Assembly: GCA_017936005.1 (NCBI GenBank)
Contig: JAGBGK010000001.1
Coordinates: 1 to 49,355, forward strand
Direction: 5' to 3'
DNA: 49,355 nt
From: Tidjanibacter sp.
Lineage (GTDB): Bacteria; Bacteroidota; Bacteroidia; Bacteroidales; Rikenellaceae
Below, piece after piece: positions 40,093-49,074 of this stretch. Each line of letters starts with the position of its first letter. The first letter of the stretch is position 1. The position numbers were made by a program, and so were the translations under genes. Below the pieces are notes generated by a model. It was not told the DNA's origin, searched no databases, and was given only the letters and a program-made list of their open reading frames with translations.

Positions 40093-40243
40093 GGGGGAAT
40101 TGAGAATTCAAAATTCAAAATTCAAAATTTCCCCAATTCACTAAAGTCCCTAAAGCCCTTAAGGGCCTCAAGGAAAAACCTCAGCAACCCGGGTATTAAA
40201 ATAAGATACCCAAGAGATTGACAATTGAACAATTGAAAATTAT
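40093..40243. repeat. Repeats between the second NUC gene and the EEP gene
   Basis: AATTCAAAATTCAAAATTC units (40107-40130), CACTAAAGTCCCTAAAGCCC units, a GGGTATTAAAATAAGATACCC hairpin (40191-40211) and further A/T units up to the ATG. Confidence 0.8.
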
Positions 40244-41293
40244 ATGAAACGTAACCTTTTTGTGATTAGTGTGGTGGTGGCATTGTTCGTGTCGCTCACC
40301 AACGCCTCGGCCCAGAGCAAGCGCTACACCGTGTTGTTCTACAATGTGGAGAACCTCTTTGACACTATTCAGGACCCCACAATCTACGACACCGAGTTTA
40401 TCCCCAGCGGTGTGAAACAGTGGAACTCGGCCAAGTACTACAAGAAACTCGACAACCTCGAAAAGGTGTTCTACTCCATCACCGAGCAGAACCGTTCCTA
40501 CCCCACCGTTATCGGTGTGAGTGAGGTGGAGAACCGCAACGTATTGGAGGACATCGCCTCATTGCCCAAGCTCCAAAGGGCCAACTACCAGATTTGCCAC
40601 TACGACGGCCCCGACGCCCGTGGTGTGGATGTGGCTTTCTTCTACCGCCCCGACCAATTCAAGTATGAGGGTAGCGAGAGTATCAAAGCCAAAATCCCCG
40701 GTGCAAGGCCCAACTTCCGTACCCGCGACCTGTTGGGTATGTGGGGCACCATTGACGGCGAGCCCTTCTACTTTATGGTGAGCCACTGGCCCAGCCGTAG
40801 GGGTGGTCAGGCACAATCGGCATTCCTGCGTGAGGGCCTGGCTGCACAGATTAAGGGCATTGCCGACTCGGTAAGGAGAGCCAACCCCAAGACCAAATTT
40901 GTGGTGATGGGCGACTTCAACGACGACCCCGGCGACAAGAGCGTTTCGGAGTGCCTCGGTGCTAAACTCAAAAAGGAGAAACTTAAAAAAGGCGACCTGT
41001 GGAGTCCCTATTGGCAGATGCACAAAGACGGCTACGGTACGTTGGTCTACAACGACCTGTGGAATTTGTTTGACAACATCGTTGTGAGCGAGAACATCGC
41101 CAATCCCGCACAGGGCGAGTTGGGTATCTGGAAACCCAAGAAAGCAGAGTATTACGGCAACATCTTCAAGGGCGAATTCCTCTTCCAGAAGGAGGGACAA
41201 TACAAGGGCTACCCCCTGCGTACCTATGTGGGTAACAACTTCCAGGGCGGCTTCTCGGACCACCTTCCCGTCTACATCTTCCTTGTGAAATAA
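40244..41293 (+). CDS. Secreted endonuclease/exonuclease/phosphatase (EEP) family protein
   Basis: 349 residues. Signal peptide (about 1-23, LTNASAQ). All EEP motifs are visible: LFYNVENLFD (metal Asn), GVSEVENRNVLEDI (metal Glu), RGVDVAFFYRPD, VSHWPSRRGG (His), VVMGDFNDDPGD (Asp/Asn) and GGFSDHLPVYI (Ser-Asp-His). The fold includes DNase I-like nucleases and phosphodiesterases or phosphatases. A secreted form among two NUC nucleases is best read as a second-step nuclease or phosphodiesterase acting on the released fragments (inference). The TonB receptor gene follows after 88 bp, a possible operon. Confidence 0.92.
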   Translation: MKRNLFVISVVVALFVSLTNASAQSKRYTVLFYNVENLFDTIQDPTIYDTEFIPSGVKQWNSAKYYKKLDNLEKVFYSITEQNRSYPTVIGVSEVENRNVLEDIASLPKLQRANYQICHYDGPDARGVDVAFFYRPDQFKYEGSESIKAKIPGARPNFRTRDLLGMWGTIDGEPFYFMVSHWPSRRGGQAQSAFLREGLAAQIKGIADSVRRANPKTKFVVMGDFNDDPGDKSVSECLGAKLKKEKLKKGDLWSPYWQMHKDGYGTLVYNDLWNLFDNIVVSENIANPAQGELGIWKPKKAEYYGNIFKGEFLFQKEGQYKGYPLRTYVGNNFQGGFSDHLPVYIFLVK

Positions 41294-41381
41294 GAAAAAC
41301 TGTTTGAAATTCAGATAGTTCCCAAGAGAACTCGTGGAAAAACAATAGAACAAAACAAAAGATAAGAACCCAAAAAAGAGT

Positions 41382-44315
41382 ATGAAAAAATTTCTAATGA
41401 CCCTGCTCCTCAGCGCCTGTGTTGCGGCCACCGCATTGGCCCAGACAAAGGTGGGAGCAATCACCGGTAAGGTGGTATCTCGCCAGGGACGCGAGCCTAT
41501 CGAAATGGCTACCGTGACACTTGGTGATAGGACCACAACGACGGCTGCCGATGGTTCGTTCACCTTCGAGAACCTCCCCTATGGCACCGTAACCCTCTCT
41601 ATCGAGGCACTCGGCCACCAGCCTTCGAGCGTAAACGTGAAGGTCGATAGGCCCCACAAAGACCTCGCCTACATCACCTTGGCAGTGGCTTTGGAGAGTG
41701 TGGGCAGCGACTTCTTGGACGACAGCTCCTTTGTGGAGTTCGACAGCGATATGGCCAACGAGTCGCAATCGACTCCCGTGTCGCTCAGCGCATCGAAGGA
41801 TGTCTTCAACAACATCGCAGGCTATAAGTTTGGCGCACTGAGGTTCCGCACCCGTGGTTACGACCAGAACACCGAGATTATCTACCTCAACGGCGTGGAG
41901 ATGACCGACGCTAACAGCGGTAACGGTACTTGGTCGTTGTGGAGCGGTCTGAACGAGGCCACTCGCAACCAAGAGGCCACCTATGCCACCTCGGTTGGTA
42001 CGAGCGGTGTGGGCGGTATCAACGGTACCACCAACATCCTTGCAAGGGCTTCGCAGATGAGGCAGGGCTTCCGCGCAAGTGCTGTGACTTCGAGCGGCTC
42101 CTACCGCTACCGACTGATGACCACCTACACCAGCGGTATGCAGGACAACGGTTGGGCCTATGCTGCAAGTATGTCGGCAAGGTTGGGCGGTAACGACTTC
42201 GTGGAGGGCGTAACCTACAACGCTTGGGCCTATTTCCTCTCGGCCGAGAAGCGCATCAACAATATGCACCAAGTGGCCTTCACCTTCTTTGGTGTTCCCA
42301 CCGAGAGGGGCGCACAGATGGCAGCAACCGATGAGGCTATCGGCCTTGCAGGTTCCTACTGGTACAACCCCAACGTGGGTATGCAGAACGGCAAGTTGCG
42401 CAACGCACGTGTGAGGAGTTACCACGAGCCCGTGGCTATGCTCAACTACTTCTACACCCCCAACGACAAGACCAAAATCACCGCAGCAGCCTCGTTCCGC
42501 TTCGGTCAGAACGGCTATTCGGCTCTCGACTGGAACGGCGCAGCCGACCCCCGTGCCGACTACTACCGCAACCTGCCCAGCTATTGGGACAAGAAGAACG
42601 ACCCTGCACACCGCAACGAGTTGCAGAGGGCTTGGCTGAACAACAGGGAGAAGATGATGTACATCGACTTCGACAAGCTCTACAACGTGAACTACAACTC
42701 CAACCCCGCCAATGGCGACCGTCCTACCTTGCAGCACACCAATCTTGGTGATGGCGTGGAGCAGAGCGTTGCCGGTCAGAACCGTTCGCGCTACATCATC
42801 TCCGAGAGGCACACCGACCAGAGGGACCTCCGTCTGAAATTGCAGATTGACAGGACCATCTCCAATCGTCAGAACATTGTGGGAGGTATTGACATCCGTC
42901 GCAACCGCACCGAGTACTACACCTCGATTAAGGACCTGCTGGGTGGCGACTATTGGGTGAACGTGGACAACTTCGCCGAGAGGGATATCCACGCCGCCGA
43001 GGGACGTAGAGTTGCCATCAACGACCTCACCCGCACCGACAACTACATCGTGCGTGAGGGCGACAAGTATGGTTACGACTACTATGCACACTCCGCAGTT
43101 GGTAAGGTTTGGGGTGCCTACAACCTCCGTATGGGCCACTATCAGTTGGCTCTGGCAGGCGAGGCTTCCACCACCACCTTCTGGCGTGAGGGCCTCTATC
43201 AGAAGGGACTCTTTGAGGACAACTCTCTGGGCGATAGCGAGCACCTGAAATTCTTCGGCTACACCGCCAAGGGTAACTTCATCTATCAGCCCAACGGCTC
43301 GACCAACATCCAGCTGTCGGCTGTGGCACAGCAGAACGCGCCCTACTTCCAGGACGCTTTTGTGTCGCCCCGTACCCGCAACACCATCACTCCCAACCTC
43401 ACCACCGAGAAGGTTATGAGTTTCGACTTTGCATACACCTACAAGGCTCCCTGGATTAACCTCCGTGCAAGTGCATACTACACCACCATCAAGGACCAAT
43501 CGAAGCTTATCAGCTTCTATGACGACGTGTGGGCAGCCTTCTCGAATATGTCGCTCACAGGTATCGATAGCCGCTACTATGGCGTTGAGTTGGGCTTCCG
43601 TATTCCCATCGTGGCCGACTTGGCCGTGTCGGGTGCTGCCAGCATCGGCGACTACACCTACACCTCAAACCCATACTTTACCCAGACTCGTGACAACACC
43701 GCAGCAACTCTGGTGGAGAACGCAAGGGTATATTGGAAGGGTATGAAGGTGGAGAGCACTCCCCAGACCGCCATCAACCTCGGTTTGAACTACAAGACGT
43801 CCAACAATATCTACCTCTCGATTGATGCAGAGTACTTCGACAATATGTATCTCTCGATGAACCCCCTCTACCGTACACTCGGTGCAATGGGTGGTCGTAT
43901 CCGCAAGGACGCTCCCGGCAAGTTCGACAACGTGTGGAGCGACAACGCAACCATTGAGGATATCCTCAGCGCACAATACACCGACCCTGCAAGCGGCCAG
44001 AAAGTGAGCGCTGTTCTCGACGGCGAGGAGGCCAACCTCCGCAGGCTCACCGGTCAGGAGAAGTTTGATCCCGCAATTGTTGTGAATGCCAGCATTGGTA
44101 AGACTTGGTACATTGGCGGTAAGCAGCTCGGTTTCAGCCTCGAAATCAAGAACCTTACCAACACCATCACCAAGACCGGCGGTTTCGAGCAGATGCGACT
44201 CTTCTCGAACGACGAGTATGAGACGACCACGGGTACCCGCTACACTCGTTTCGACTCTAAGTACTTCTACCTCTATGGTACGAACTACTATCTCAACGTC
44301 TACTTCCGCTTCTAA
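41382..44315 (+). CDS. TonB-dependent outer-membrane receptor of the nuclease locus
   Basis: 977 residues. Signal peptide (LLLSACVAATALAQ), carboxypeptidase-regulatory-like domain (about 25-110: ITGKVVSRQGREPIEMATVTL), plug domain (about 120-230: TPVSLSASKDVFNNIAGYKFG, LRFRTRGYDQNTEIIYLNG, GINGTTNI) and a long barrel ending YYLNVYFRF with terminal Phe. It is of SusC-like size but has no SusD; instead the DUF5689 lipoprotein gene follows 35 bp downstream and is surely co-transcribed. From its neighbours it may import oligonucleotides, nucleosides or phosphate esters made by the secreted nucleases (inference). Confidence 0.92.
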   Translation: MKKFLMTLLLSACVAATALAQTKVGAITGKVVSRQGREPIEMATVTLGDRTTTTAADGSFTFENLPYGTVTLSIEALGHQPSSVNVKVDRPHKDLAYITLAVALESVGSDFLDDSSFVEFDSDMANESQSTPVSLSASKDVFNNIAGYKFGALRFRTRGYDQNTEIIYLNGVEMTDANSGNGTWSLWSGLNEATRNQEATYATSVGTSGVGGINGTTNILARASQMRQGFRASAVTSSGSYRYRLMTTYTSGMQDNGWAYAASMSARLGGNDFVEGVTYNAWAYFLSAEKRINNMHQVAFTFFGVPTERGAQMAATDEAIGLAGSYWYNPNVGMQNGKLRNARVRSYHEPVAMLNYFYTPNDKTKITAAASFRFGQNGYSALDWNGAADPRADYYRNLPSYWDKKNDPAHRNELQRAWLNNREKMMYIDFDKLYNVNYNSNPANGDRPTLQHTNLGDGVEQSVAGQNRSRYIISERHTDQRDLRLKLQIDRTISNRQNIVGGIDIRRNRTEYYTSIKDLLGGDYWVNVDNFAERDIHAAEGRRVAINDLTRTDNYIVREGDKYGYDYYAHSAVGKVWGAYNLRMGHYQLALAGEASTTTFWREGLYQKGLFEDNSLGDSEHLKFFGYTAKGNFIYQPNGSTNIQLSAVAQQNAPYFQDAFVSPRTRNTITPNLTTEKVMSFDFAYTYKAPWINLRASAYYTTIKDQSKLISFYDDVWAAFSNMSLTGIDSRYYGVELGFRIPIVADLAVSGAASIGDYTYTSNPYFTQTRDNTAATLVENARVYWKGMKVESTPQTAINLGLNYKTSNNIYLSIDAEYFDNMYLSMNPLYRTLGAMGGRIRKDAPGKFDNVWSDNATIEDILSAQYTDPASGQKVSAVLDGEEANLRRLTGQEKFDPAIVVNASIGKTWYIGGKQLGFSLEIKNLTNTITKTGGFEQMRLFSNDEYETTTGTRYTRFDSKYFYLYGTNYYLNVYFRF

Positions 44316-44350
44316 TGCCCACCCTAAAATAAGAGAGATTATACAGAGAT

Positions 44351-45382
44351 ATGAAAAAGTATATTATAGCAATGACGCTCGCACTTGTGGCACTGACCGC
44401 CTGCGAGCAGCAGTGGGACGACGCGCCCAAATATGAGCCCGCAACCGAGGATAGTATCGGTGAGGGGTATATGTATATGACTGTCAACGACTTCAAGGAT
44501 AAGTATTTCTACAACCACAAGGAAGGTTCGGCACAGCCCTCCAACCTCGTGAAGTCGATTGTTATCCCCGACAAGGTCTATCTGAAAACCAAGGTTATCA
44601 GCTCGGACGAGCTGGGCAACACCTACCGCTCCATCTATCTCCAAGATGCTGCCGGCTATGAGAATGGCGCCATTGAGATTAAGGTTGGCAAGGGCTCGAT
44701 GTACACCATCTACAAGCCCGGCCAGATTATCTACGTTAAGTGCGACGGCCTCCACTTGGGCAACTACCGCTGGATGCTTTCGTTGGGTGGTGCTTCGTCC
44801 GATGCGAAGTACTCCAATGGCTACATCGACATCCAGACCACCATCGACGAGAAAATCCTCGCAGGTGAAATCGTGGGCCTCACCGCTGCCGACACCCTCG
44901 TTATCAACTCCACCAATGTTGCAAGTATCATTGGTAACGACAAGAAGTACCTCGGTACATTGTGCCGCTTCGAGGGTTTGGAGAGCGTGTGGGGTACAGT
45001 GAATCACGACAACTACTCCGCCAGCGACAAGTTCCCCTCGTTCTTGGAGAGTTTGGATGGCGACTACACCAACTATGTGTTCAGCGAGTATAAGGGCCTG
45101 CCCGAATACCCCGATGGTCTGCCCGCAACGTGGGCCTTCTGCTACACCGACAAGGATGGTGTGAACAACTCCTACTACGGCTCGGCCTTGTTCAAATACA
45201 CCGACTCACACCCCTTCATTGTGCGTACGAGTGGCTATTCGAGGTTTGCATTGGAGCCCATTCCTGCCGATGGCGAGATGGTGGATATGACTGCCATTTT
45301 GTGTAAGTATTGTTCGAGCGGTGGTGGTTTTATGAAGTACCAACTGCTGCTCAACAGCTCCGACGACGTTGTGGTAAAATAG
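44351..45382 (+). CDS. DUF5689 domain surface lipoprotein
   Basis: 343 residues. Lipoprotein signal LVALTAC with Cys18. The body (about 35-340) is a tandem OB-fold-like DUF5689 arrangement: VNDFKDKYFYNHKEGSAQPS, KVYLKTKVISSDELGNTYRSIYLQD, AIEIKVG, GQIIYVKCDGLHLGNY, LCRFEGLESVWG. It shares the OB-type module found in the big lipoprotein at 33755. DUF5689 proteins are regularly next to TonB receptors in Bacteroidota, where they may replace SusD as the surface lid. OB-folds commonly bind nucleic acid, which fits the nuclease neighbourhood, but no binding is shown. Confidence 0.88.
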   Translation: MKKYIIAMTLALVALTACEQQWDDAPKYEPATEDSIGEGYMYMTVNDFKDKYFYNHKEGSAQPSNLVKSIVIPDKVYLKTKVISSDELGNTYRSIYLQDAAGYENGAIEIKVGKGSMYTIYKPGQIIYVKCDGLHLGNYRWMLSLGGASSDAKYSNGYIDIQTTIDEKILAGEIVGLTAADTLVINSTNVASIIGNDKKYLGTLCRFEGLESVWGTVNHDNYSASDKFPSFLESLDGDYTNYVFSEYKGLPEYPDGLPATWAFCYTDKDGVNNSYYGSALFKYTDSHPFIVRTSGYSRFALEPIPADGEMVDMTAILCKYCSSGGGFMKYQLLLNSSDDVVVK

Positions 45383-45403
45383 TCTGCAACACTCTCTGAC
45401 ACG

Positions 45404-45438
45404 CAAAAATCCTCTCCCGCTTCGGAGAGGATTTTTTT
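45404..45438 (+). terminator. Terminator of the TonB receptor / DUF5689 operon
   Basis: AAAAATCCTCTCC and GGAGAGGATTTTT form a long stem around CGCTTC, followed by T-rich sequence; it starts 22 bp after the stop. Confidence 0.92.
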
Positions 45439-45588
45439 GTTGTGGTAAATGGTCTGCTTAAAGCTTATTCCCCAAAGTGGAAAATAATATATTTCAAGTT
45501 TGAGCTCCTTTTCTGCCATTTCTGCCCTTTCTGCCCTTTCTACCCTTTGAAATAATTTTAAGGAGAGGCGATTTGTCGTAAAAATTCC

Positions 45589-45596
45589 TATCTTTG
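45589..45596 (+). promoter_or_regulatory. Promoter -7 element before the candidate ncRNA
   Basis: TATCTTTG, exact TAnnTTTG. A TTTG at 45572-45575 is only 13 bp away, shorter than usual, so the -33 box is uncertain. Confidence 0.5.
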
Positions 45597-45601
45597 CACA
45601 A

Positions 45602-45791
45602 GATTACAGAATATGTAATCACAATATTGGATGGCATTTAGGCTATTGCTTTCTCAGTAAAACGACCAAACTATTTACGCATACAAGAAATAGGCACTCT
45701 GAATGCCCACGTCTTTTGGCGTGGGTTGTGCTTATGTATGTATGGTGCTTGGTCGTACCTTCTGAGAATAAGTTACACCCACGTCTTTTTT
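45602..45791 (+). ncRNA. Candidate structured ncRNA (long imperfect rod, 6S-like shape)
   Basis: Just after the promoter-like element is a small hairpin GATTAC/GTAATC (45602-45620). A long hairpin follows: TTCTCAG (45651-45657) with CTGAGAA (45762-45768), ACGACCAA (45662-45669) with TTGGTCGT (45749-45756), GCAC (45694-45697) with GTGC (45728-45731), and CCCACG (45706-45711) with CGTGGG (45720-45725), separated by internal loops. A T-tract (45785-45791) could mark an end. The shape recalls 6S RNA, but sequence identity was not established. RNase P RNA, tmRNA and SRP RNA motifs are absent. No repeat module occurs here, unlike other gaps. From 45792 to 46050 nothing else was recognised. Confidence 0.45.
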
Positions 45792-46051
45792 TGTGCTGTA
45801 ACCCAACGATGTCCACCCGTGGAAGTATGGTTAGGAACAGATATACACAAAACGAGCAAAGACGATGACATCCCCCACAGCAAATAGGGCCACAAGGGCT
45901 GCCCAAAAGGTACAAAACCCCACTCACGGCCCATAGATTTCACTTTCCTATTTTACCCACTTTCTATACACTATTACCCGTCAAATATCGTTTTAGAGAA
46001 TGAAAATGTAAAAAAACGATGCCGAGAGTTACATTTTTGAGGGAAAATCAC

Positions 46052-46059
46052 TATCTTGC
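46052..46059 (+). promoter_or_regulatory. Promoter -7-like element of the M16 gene
   Basis: TATCTTGC is one mismatch from TAnnTTTG. It gives a leader of about 105 nt. Confidence 0.4.
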
Positions 46060-46170
46060 AGTAGAAATGGCCCTATATATAATATAAAGTAAACCCATAG
46101 GGCCCGACAGGATAGGTTAGAATTAGGACACAAAACAGATAAATTAACAAACCAAACAAACTCAACGATT

Positions 46171-48504
46171 ATGTTTAAGAAACTCTTTTCTATTGTTGCC
46201 TTCGTTGCGCTCGGAATTATGGGCGTACAGGCACAGATGAATCCTATGGAGCCACTGCCACAGGACCCCGAACTGCGTAAGGGCGTGCTCGAAAACGGAC
46301 TCACCTACTACATTCGCCACAACGCCAAGCCCGAAAATCAGGCCGATTTCTACATCTACGACAAAGTGGGTGCAGTGCAGGAGGAGGAACACCAGATTGG
46401 TCTTGCCCACTTCTTGGAGCATATGGCCTTCAACGGTACCAAGAACTTCCCCGACAAAAATATGATTAACTACTTGGAGAGCGTGGGTGTGAAGTTCGGT
46501 GCCAACCTCAATGCGTGGACCGCAATGGAGCAAACCCAATATATGATGCAGAGTGTACCCCTCGGCAACCCCGAGGTGGTGGACAATGTGTTGATGATTC
46601 TCCACGATTGGGCATACTATATCTCCCTCGAAGAGGAGGAAATTGACAACGAGAGGGGCGTGATTATCGAAGAGTTGCGCACCCGCAACGATGCCAGCTG
46701 GCGCATCCGTGAGAAGAGCGCACCCTACATCTACGGCCCCACCCGTTATGCAGAGCGCAACATCATCGGTACCATCGAACAACTCCAATCGTTCACCTAC
46801 GACGACATCCGTGATTTCTACCACCGTTGGTACAACACCAAAAACCAATGTATCGTAATCGTGGGCGACTTCGACGTGGACGAGATGGAGCAGAAGGTTA
46901 TCAAACTGATGAGCGACATCCCCGCAGTGGAGAACGCCGAGGAGATTGCCTACATCCCCGTACCCGCAACCGTGGAGCCCCAAATCGGTATCTTCACCGA
47001 CCCCGAGCTCACCGAGACCAGCGTGGAACTCATCGCCCGCAGGGATGCAATGCCCAAGGAGATGAACAACACCCTCGTGTATGAGCTTTACAGCATCCTC
47101 GACAGCTTCGTTTCGAGCATCGTCAACGAGCGTCTGAACGACATCAGCCAGCAGCCCAACGCACCCTTCCTCGGTGCAGGCAACTATGGCGGTAGCATCA
47201 CCCGCTCGATGGACATTATGGAAATCTACGCCTCCGCACGTGAGGGCGAGGCCTTGAAGTCGTTTGAGGCCATCTACACCGAGTATGAGAAAGTACGCCG
47301 CTATGGCTTCACCGTGTCGGAGTTTGAGAGGGCACAGGCCAAGATTATGCGTAGCAACCAGCAGGCCTACGACCGTCGCAACGACCGCCGCCACGGTGAG
47401 TTCGTAAGGCGTTACACCGAGAACTTCGCCAACAACAAGCCCATTTACAGCGCAGAGTTTGAGTGGCAGTTGGACAGCACCCTCATCTCGTCGCTCGACA
47501 TCGCCACCCTCAATCAGTTCGCACAGCAGATGCGTTTCACCCCCACCAACCAGGTGGTGCTCATAAGCCAGCCCGAGAAGGAGGGCCTTGCAGTGCCCAC
47601 CGTTGAGGAGGTGCAGGCTATCATTGCAAAGGTTAATGCTGCCGAGATTGAGGCTCCCAAGGACAACACCGTGAAGAAACCCCTCATCCCCGAGGGCACC
47701 AAGCTCAAAGGCGCAAAAGTTAAAAAGACCGCTACCGACAAGTTTGGTAACACTGTGTGGACCCTGAAAAATGGCGTTAAGGTGGTGTTGAAACCCACCG
47801 ACTTCAAGGCCGACGAAATCCAACTCCACGCAGGCGTGGTGGCTGGTAAGAGCCTCATTGCCGATGAGGATATGGTTATGGCCGACAACATCGACACCTT
47901 CATTGCCTACCAGGGCGTGGGCGAGTTCAGCAAGACCGAGCTCACCAAGCAACTCGCAGGTAAGGCCATCAGTGTTTACCCCTTCGTGGGTGGCTCGATG
48001 CATGGCATCAACGCAATGTGCTCGCCCAAAGATTTGGAGGTTCTCTTCCAGATGCTCTACCTCTATGGCACCTCGCCTCGCTACGATGAGGATGCCTTCA
48101 ACACCGTTAAGGACCAACTCGTGAGTGCCTATGCCAACGTGGAGTCCGACCCCAACTATGCACTCCAAAGGGAGCTCTACAAGTCGCTGTACAGCAAACC
48201 CGACAGGGCCAAAGCGTGGAGCGTAGAGGAGATTAAGAGTCTTAACTTCGAGCAGTACCAGAGGGTTTACAAGACTCTCTTCTCCAACCCCGACGATATG
48301 ACCTACACCATCGTGGGTAACTTCGACGAGGCAGCCATCAAACCCCTCGTGGAGAAGTATCTCGGCTCGCTGCCCAAGACCAAAGGTACACTCACATACA
48401 ACACCGCCAACAGCAACGACTTCCAGACAGGCGACCGCACCAACCGCTTCGCAGTGCCTATGGAGATGCCCAAAACCGGTATCTACTACGTTTTGACCGG
48501 CTAG
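46171..48504 (+). CDS. M16 family zinc peptidase, N-terminal 777 codons (ends at in-frame TAG)
   Basis: Secreted or periplasmic pitrilysin-type peptidase. Signal peptide (about 1-22, GIMGVQAQ). The inverted zinc motif HFLEH is at 80-84, with the third ligand Glu downstream in NERGVIIEELRTRND. Two M16 modules follow, the second starting near FGNTVWTLKNGVKVV. The normal family length is about 940 residues. The frame stops at TAG (48502-48504) within the last domain, after YYVLTG, and continues in the same frame as the next entry. Stop-free, the whole is 941 codons. The truncated product lacks the Arg/Tyr substrate-binding motif. Either a nonsense mutation (AAG to TAG is one change), a sequence error, or split or read-through expression. 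Confidence 0.88.
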   Translation: MFKKLFSIVAFVALGIMGVQAQMNPMEPLPQDPELRKGVLENGLTYYIRHNAKPENQADFYIYDKVGAVQEEEHQIGLAHFLEHMAFNGTKNFPDKNMINYLESVGVKFGANLNAWTAMEQTQYMMQSVPLGNPEVVDNVLMILHDWAYYISLEEEEIDNERGVIIEELRTRNDASWRIREKSAPYIYGPTRYAERNIIGTIEQLQSFTYDDIRDFYHRWYNTKNQCIVIVGDFDVDEMEQKVIKLMSDIPAVENAEEIAYIPVPATVEPQIGIFTDPELTETSVELIARRDAMPKEMNNTLVYELYSILDSFVSSIVNERLNDISQQPNAPFLGAGNYGGSITRSMDIMEIYASAREGEALKSFEAIYTEYEKVRRYGFTVSEFERAQAKIMRSNQQAYDRRNDRRHGEFVRRYTENFANNKPIYSAEFEWQLDSTLISSLDIATLNQFAQQMRFTPTNQVVLISQPEKEGLAVPTVEEVQAIIAKVNAAEIEAPKDNTVKKPLIPEGTKLKGAKVKKTATDKFGNTVWTLKNGVKVVLKPTDFKADEIQLHAGVVAGKSLIADEDMVMADNIDTFIAYQGVGEFSKTELTKQLAGKAISVYPFVGGSMHGINAMCSPKDLEVLFQMLYLYGTSPRYDEDAFNTVKDQLVSAYANVESDPNYALQRELYKSLYSKPDRAKAWSVEEIKSLNFEQYQRVYKTLFSNPDDMTYTIVGNFDEAAIKPLVEKYLGSLPKTKGTLTYNTANSNDFQTGDRTNRFAVPMEMPKTGIYYVLTG

Positions 48505-48996
48505 ATGGAGGTTAACTTGGAGAACAACATCTACCTCTCTGTGCTCGACCAGTTGCTCGACATCCGCTACACCAAGAGTATCCGTGAGGAGAAGGGCGGT
48601 ACCTATGGAGTATCGTGCGGCGGCAGCCTGAGCACCCTGCCCAGCGAGCCCGACTTTATGCTGATGATTGGCTTCGACACCAAACCCGAGATGGCCGACG
48701 AGTTGCGTGATATGCTCCTTCCCGAGATTGAGCGTCTGGCAGCCGAGGGCCCCACCGAAGAGGAGATGGGTAAGATTAAGGAGTATATGGTAAAACAGCG
48801 TGCCGACAACCTCAAACAGAACGGCTCGTGGAAACAGTGGATTACCAACTACCACCTTATGGGCGTGGACTACACCACCGACTATGATGCTATCATCGGC
48901 TCGCTGTCGGCCGAGAAAGTTAAGGCCATAGCCGCCAAGGTTTTGGAGAGTGGCAATGTGCTGAAACTCATTATGGACCCCGCTGTTGCCGAGTAA
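48505..48996 (+). CDS. M16 peptidase, C-terminal 163-codon part after the in-frame TAG
   Basis: Same frame as the preceding part, starting with ATG directly after TAG. It contains the M16 C-terminal domain end: LSVLDQLLDIRYTKSIREEKGGTYGV, where the Arg and Tyr of the R-x5-Y motif for substrate binding lie, then LPEIERLAAEGPTEEEMGKI. The coding quality after the stop looks intact (no frameshift, no further stops, terminator at 49031), so the interruption is recent or tolerated. TAG-ATG adjacency would allow termination-reinitiation and a two-chain enzyme. Other genes here end in TAG (tgt, lptF, the DUF5689 gene), so TAG is a real stop in this genome. Confidence 0.85.
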   Translation: MEVNLENNIYLSVLDQLLDIRYTKSIREEKGGTYGVSCGGSLSTLPSEPDFMLMIGFDTKPEMADELRDMLLPEIERLAAEGPTEEEMGKIKEYMVKQRADNLKQNGSWKQWITNYHLMGVDYTTDYDAIIGSLSAEKVKAIAAKVLESGNVLKLIMDPAVAE

Positions 48997-49030
48997 CCCA
49001 CACGGTTGTAAGGTAACACCGCTTATCAGA

Positions 49031-49058
49031 AAGGCTCCCTTTTTTGGGGGCCTTTTTT
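49031..49058 (+). terminator. Terminator after the M16 gene
   Basis: AAGGCTCCC (49031-49039) and GGGGGCCTT (49046-49054) pair with a small mismatch, then a T-run. Confidence 0.88.
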
Positions 49059-49074
49059 GTATGGGAAGGGAAGG

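Noticed and set aside
41382-45382. Classical SusCD polysaccharide utilisation locus
   Set aside because: No SusD, no carbohydrate-active enzyme or glycan sensor is linked; the neighbours are nucleases and a DUF5689 lipoprotein.
45643-45927. Cys-rich 94-codon reading frame on the minus strand
   Set aside because: It lies across the hairpin-rich candidate ncRNA region, has no family resemblance and its composition is unlike neighbouring genes.
48502-48504. TAG reassigned to a sense codon genome-wide
   Set aside because: tgt, lptF, the first NUC gene and the DUF5689 gene all end in TAG at family-typical lengths, so TAG functions as stop.
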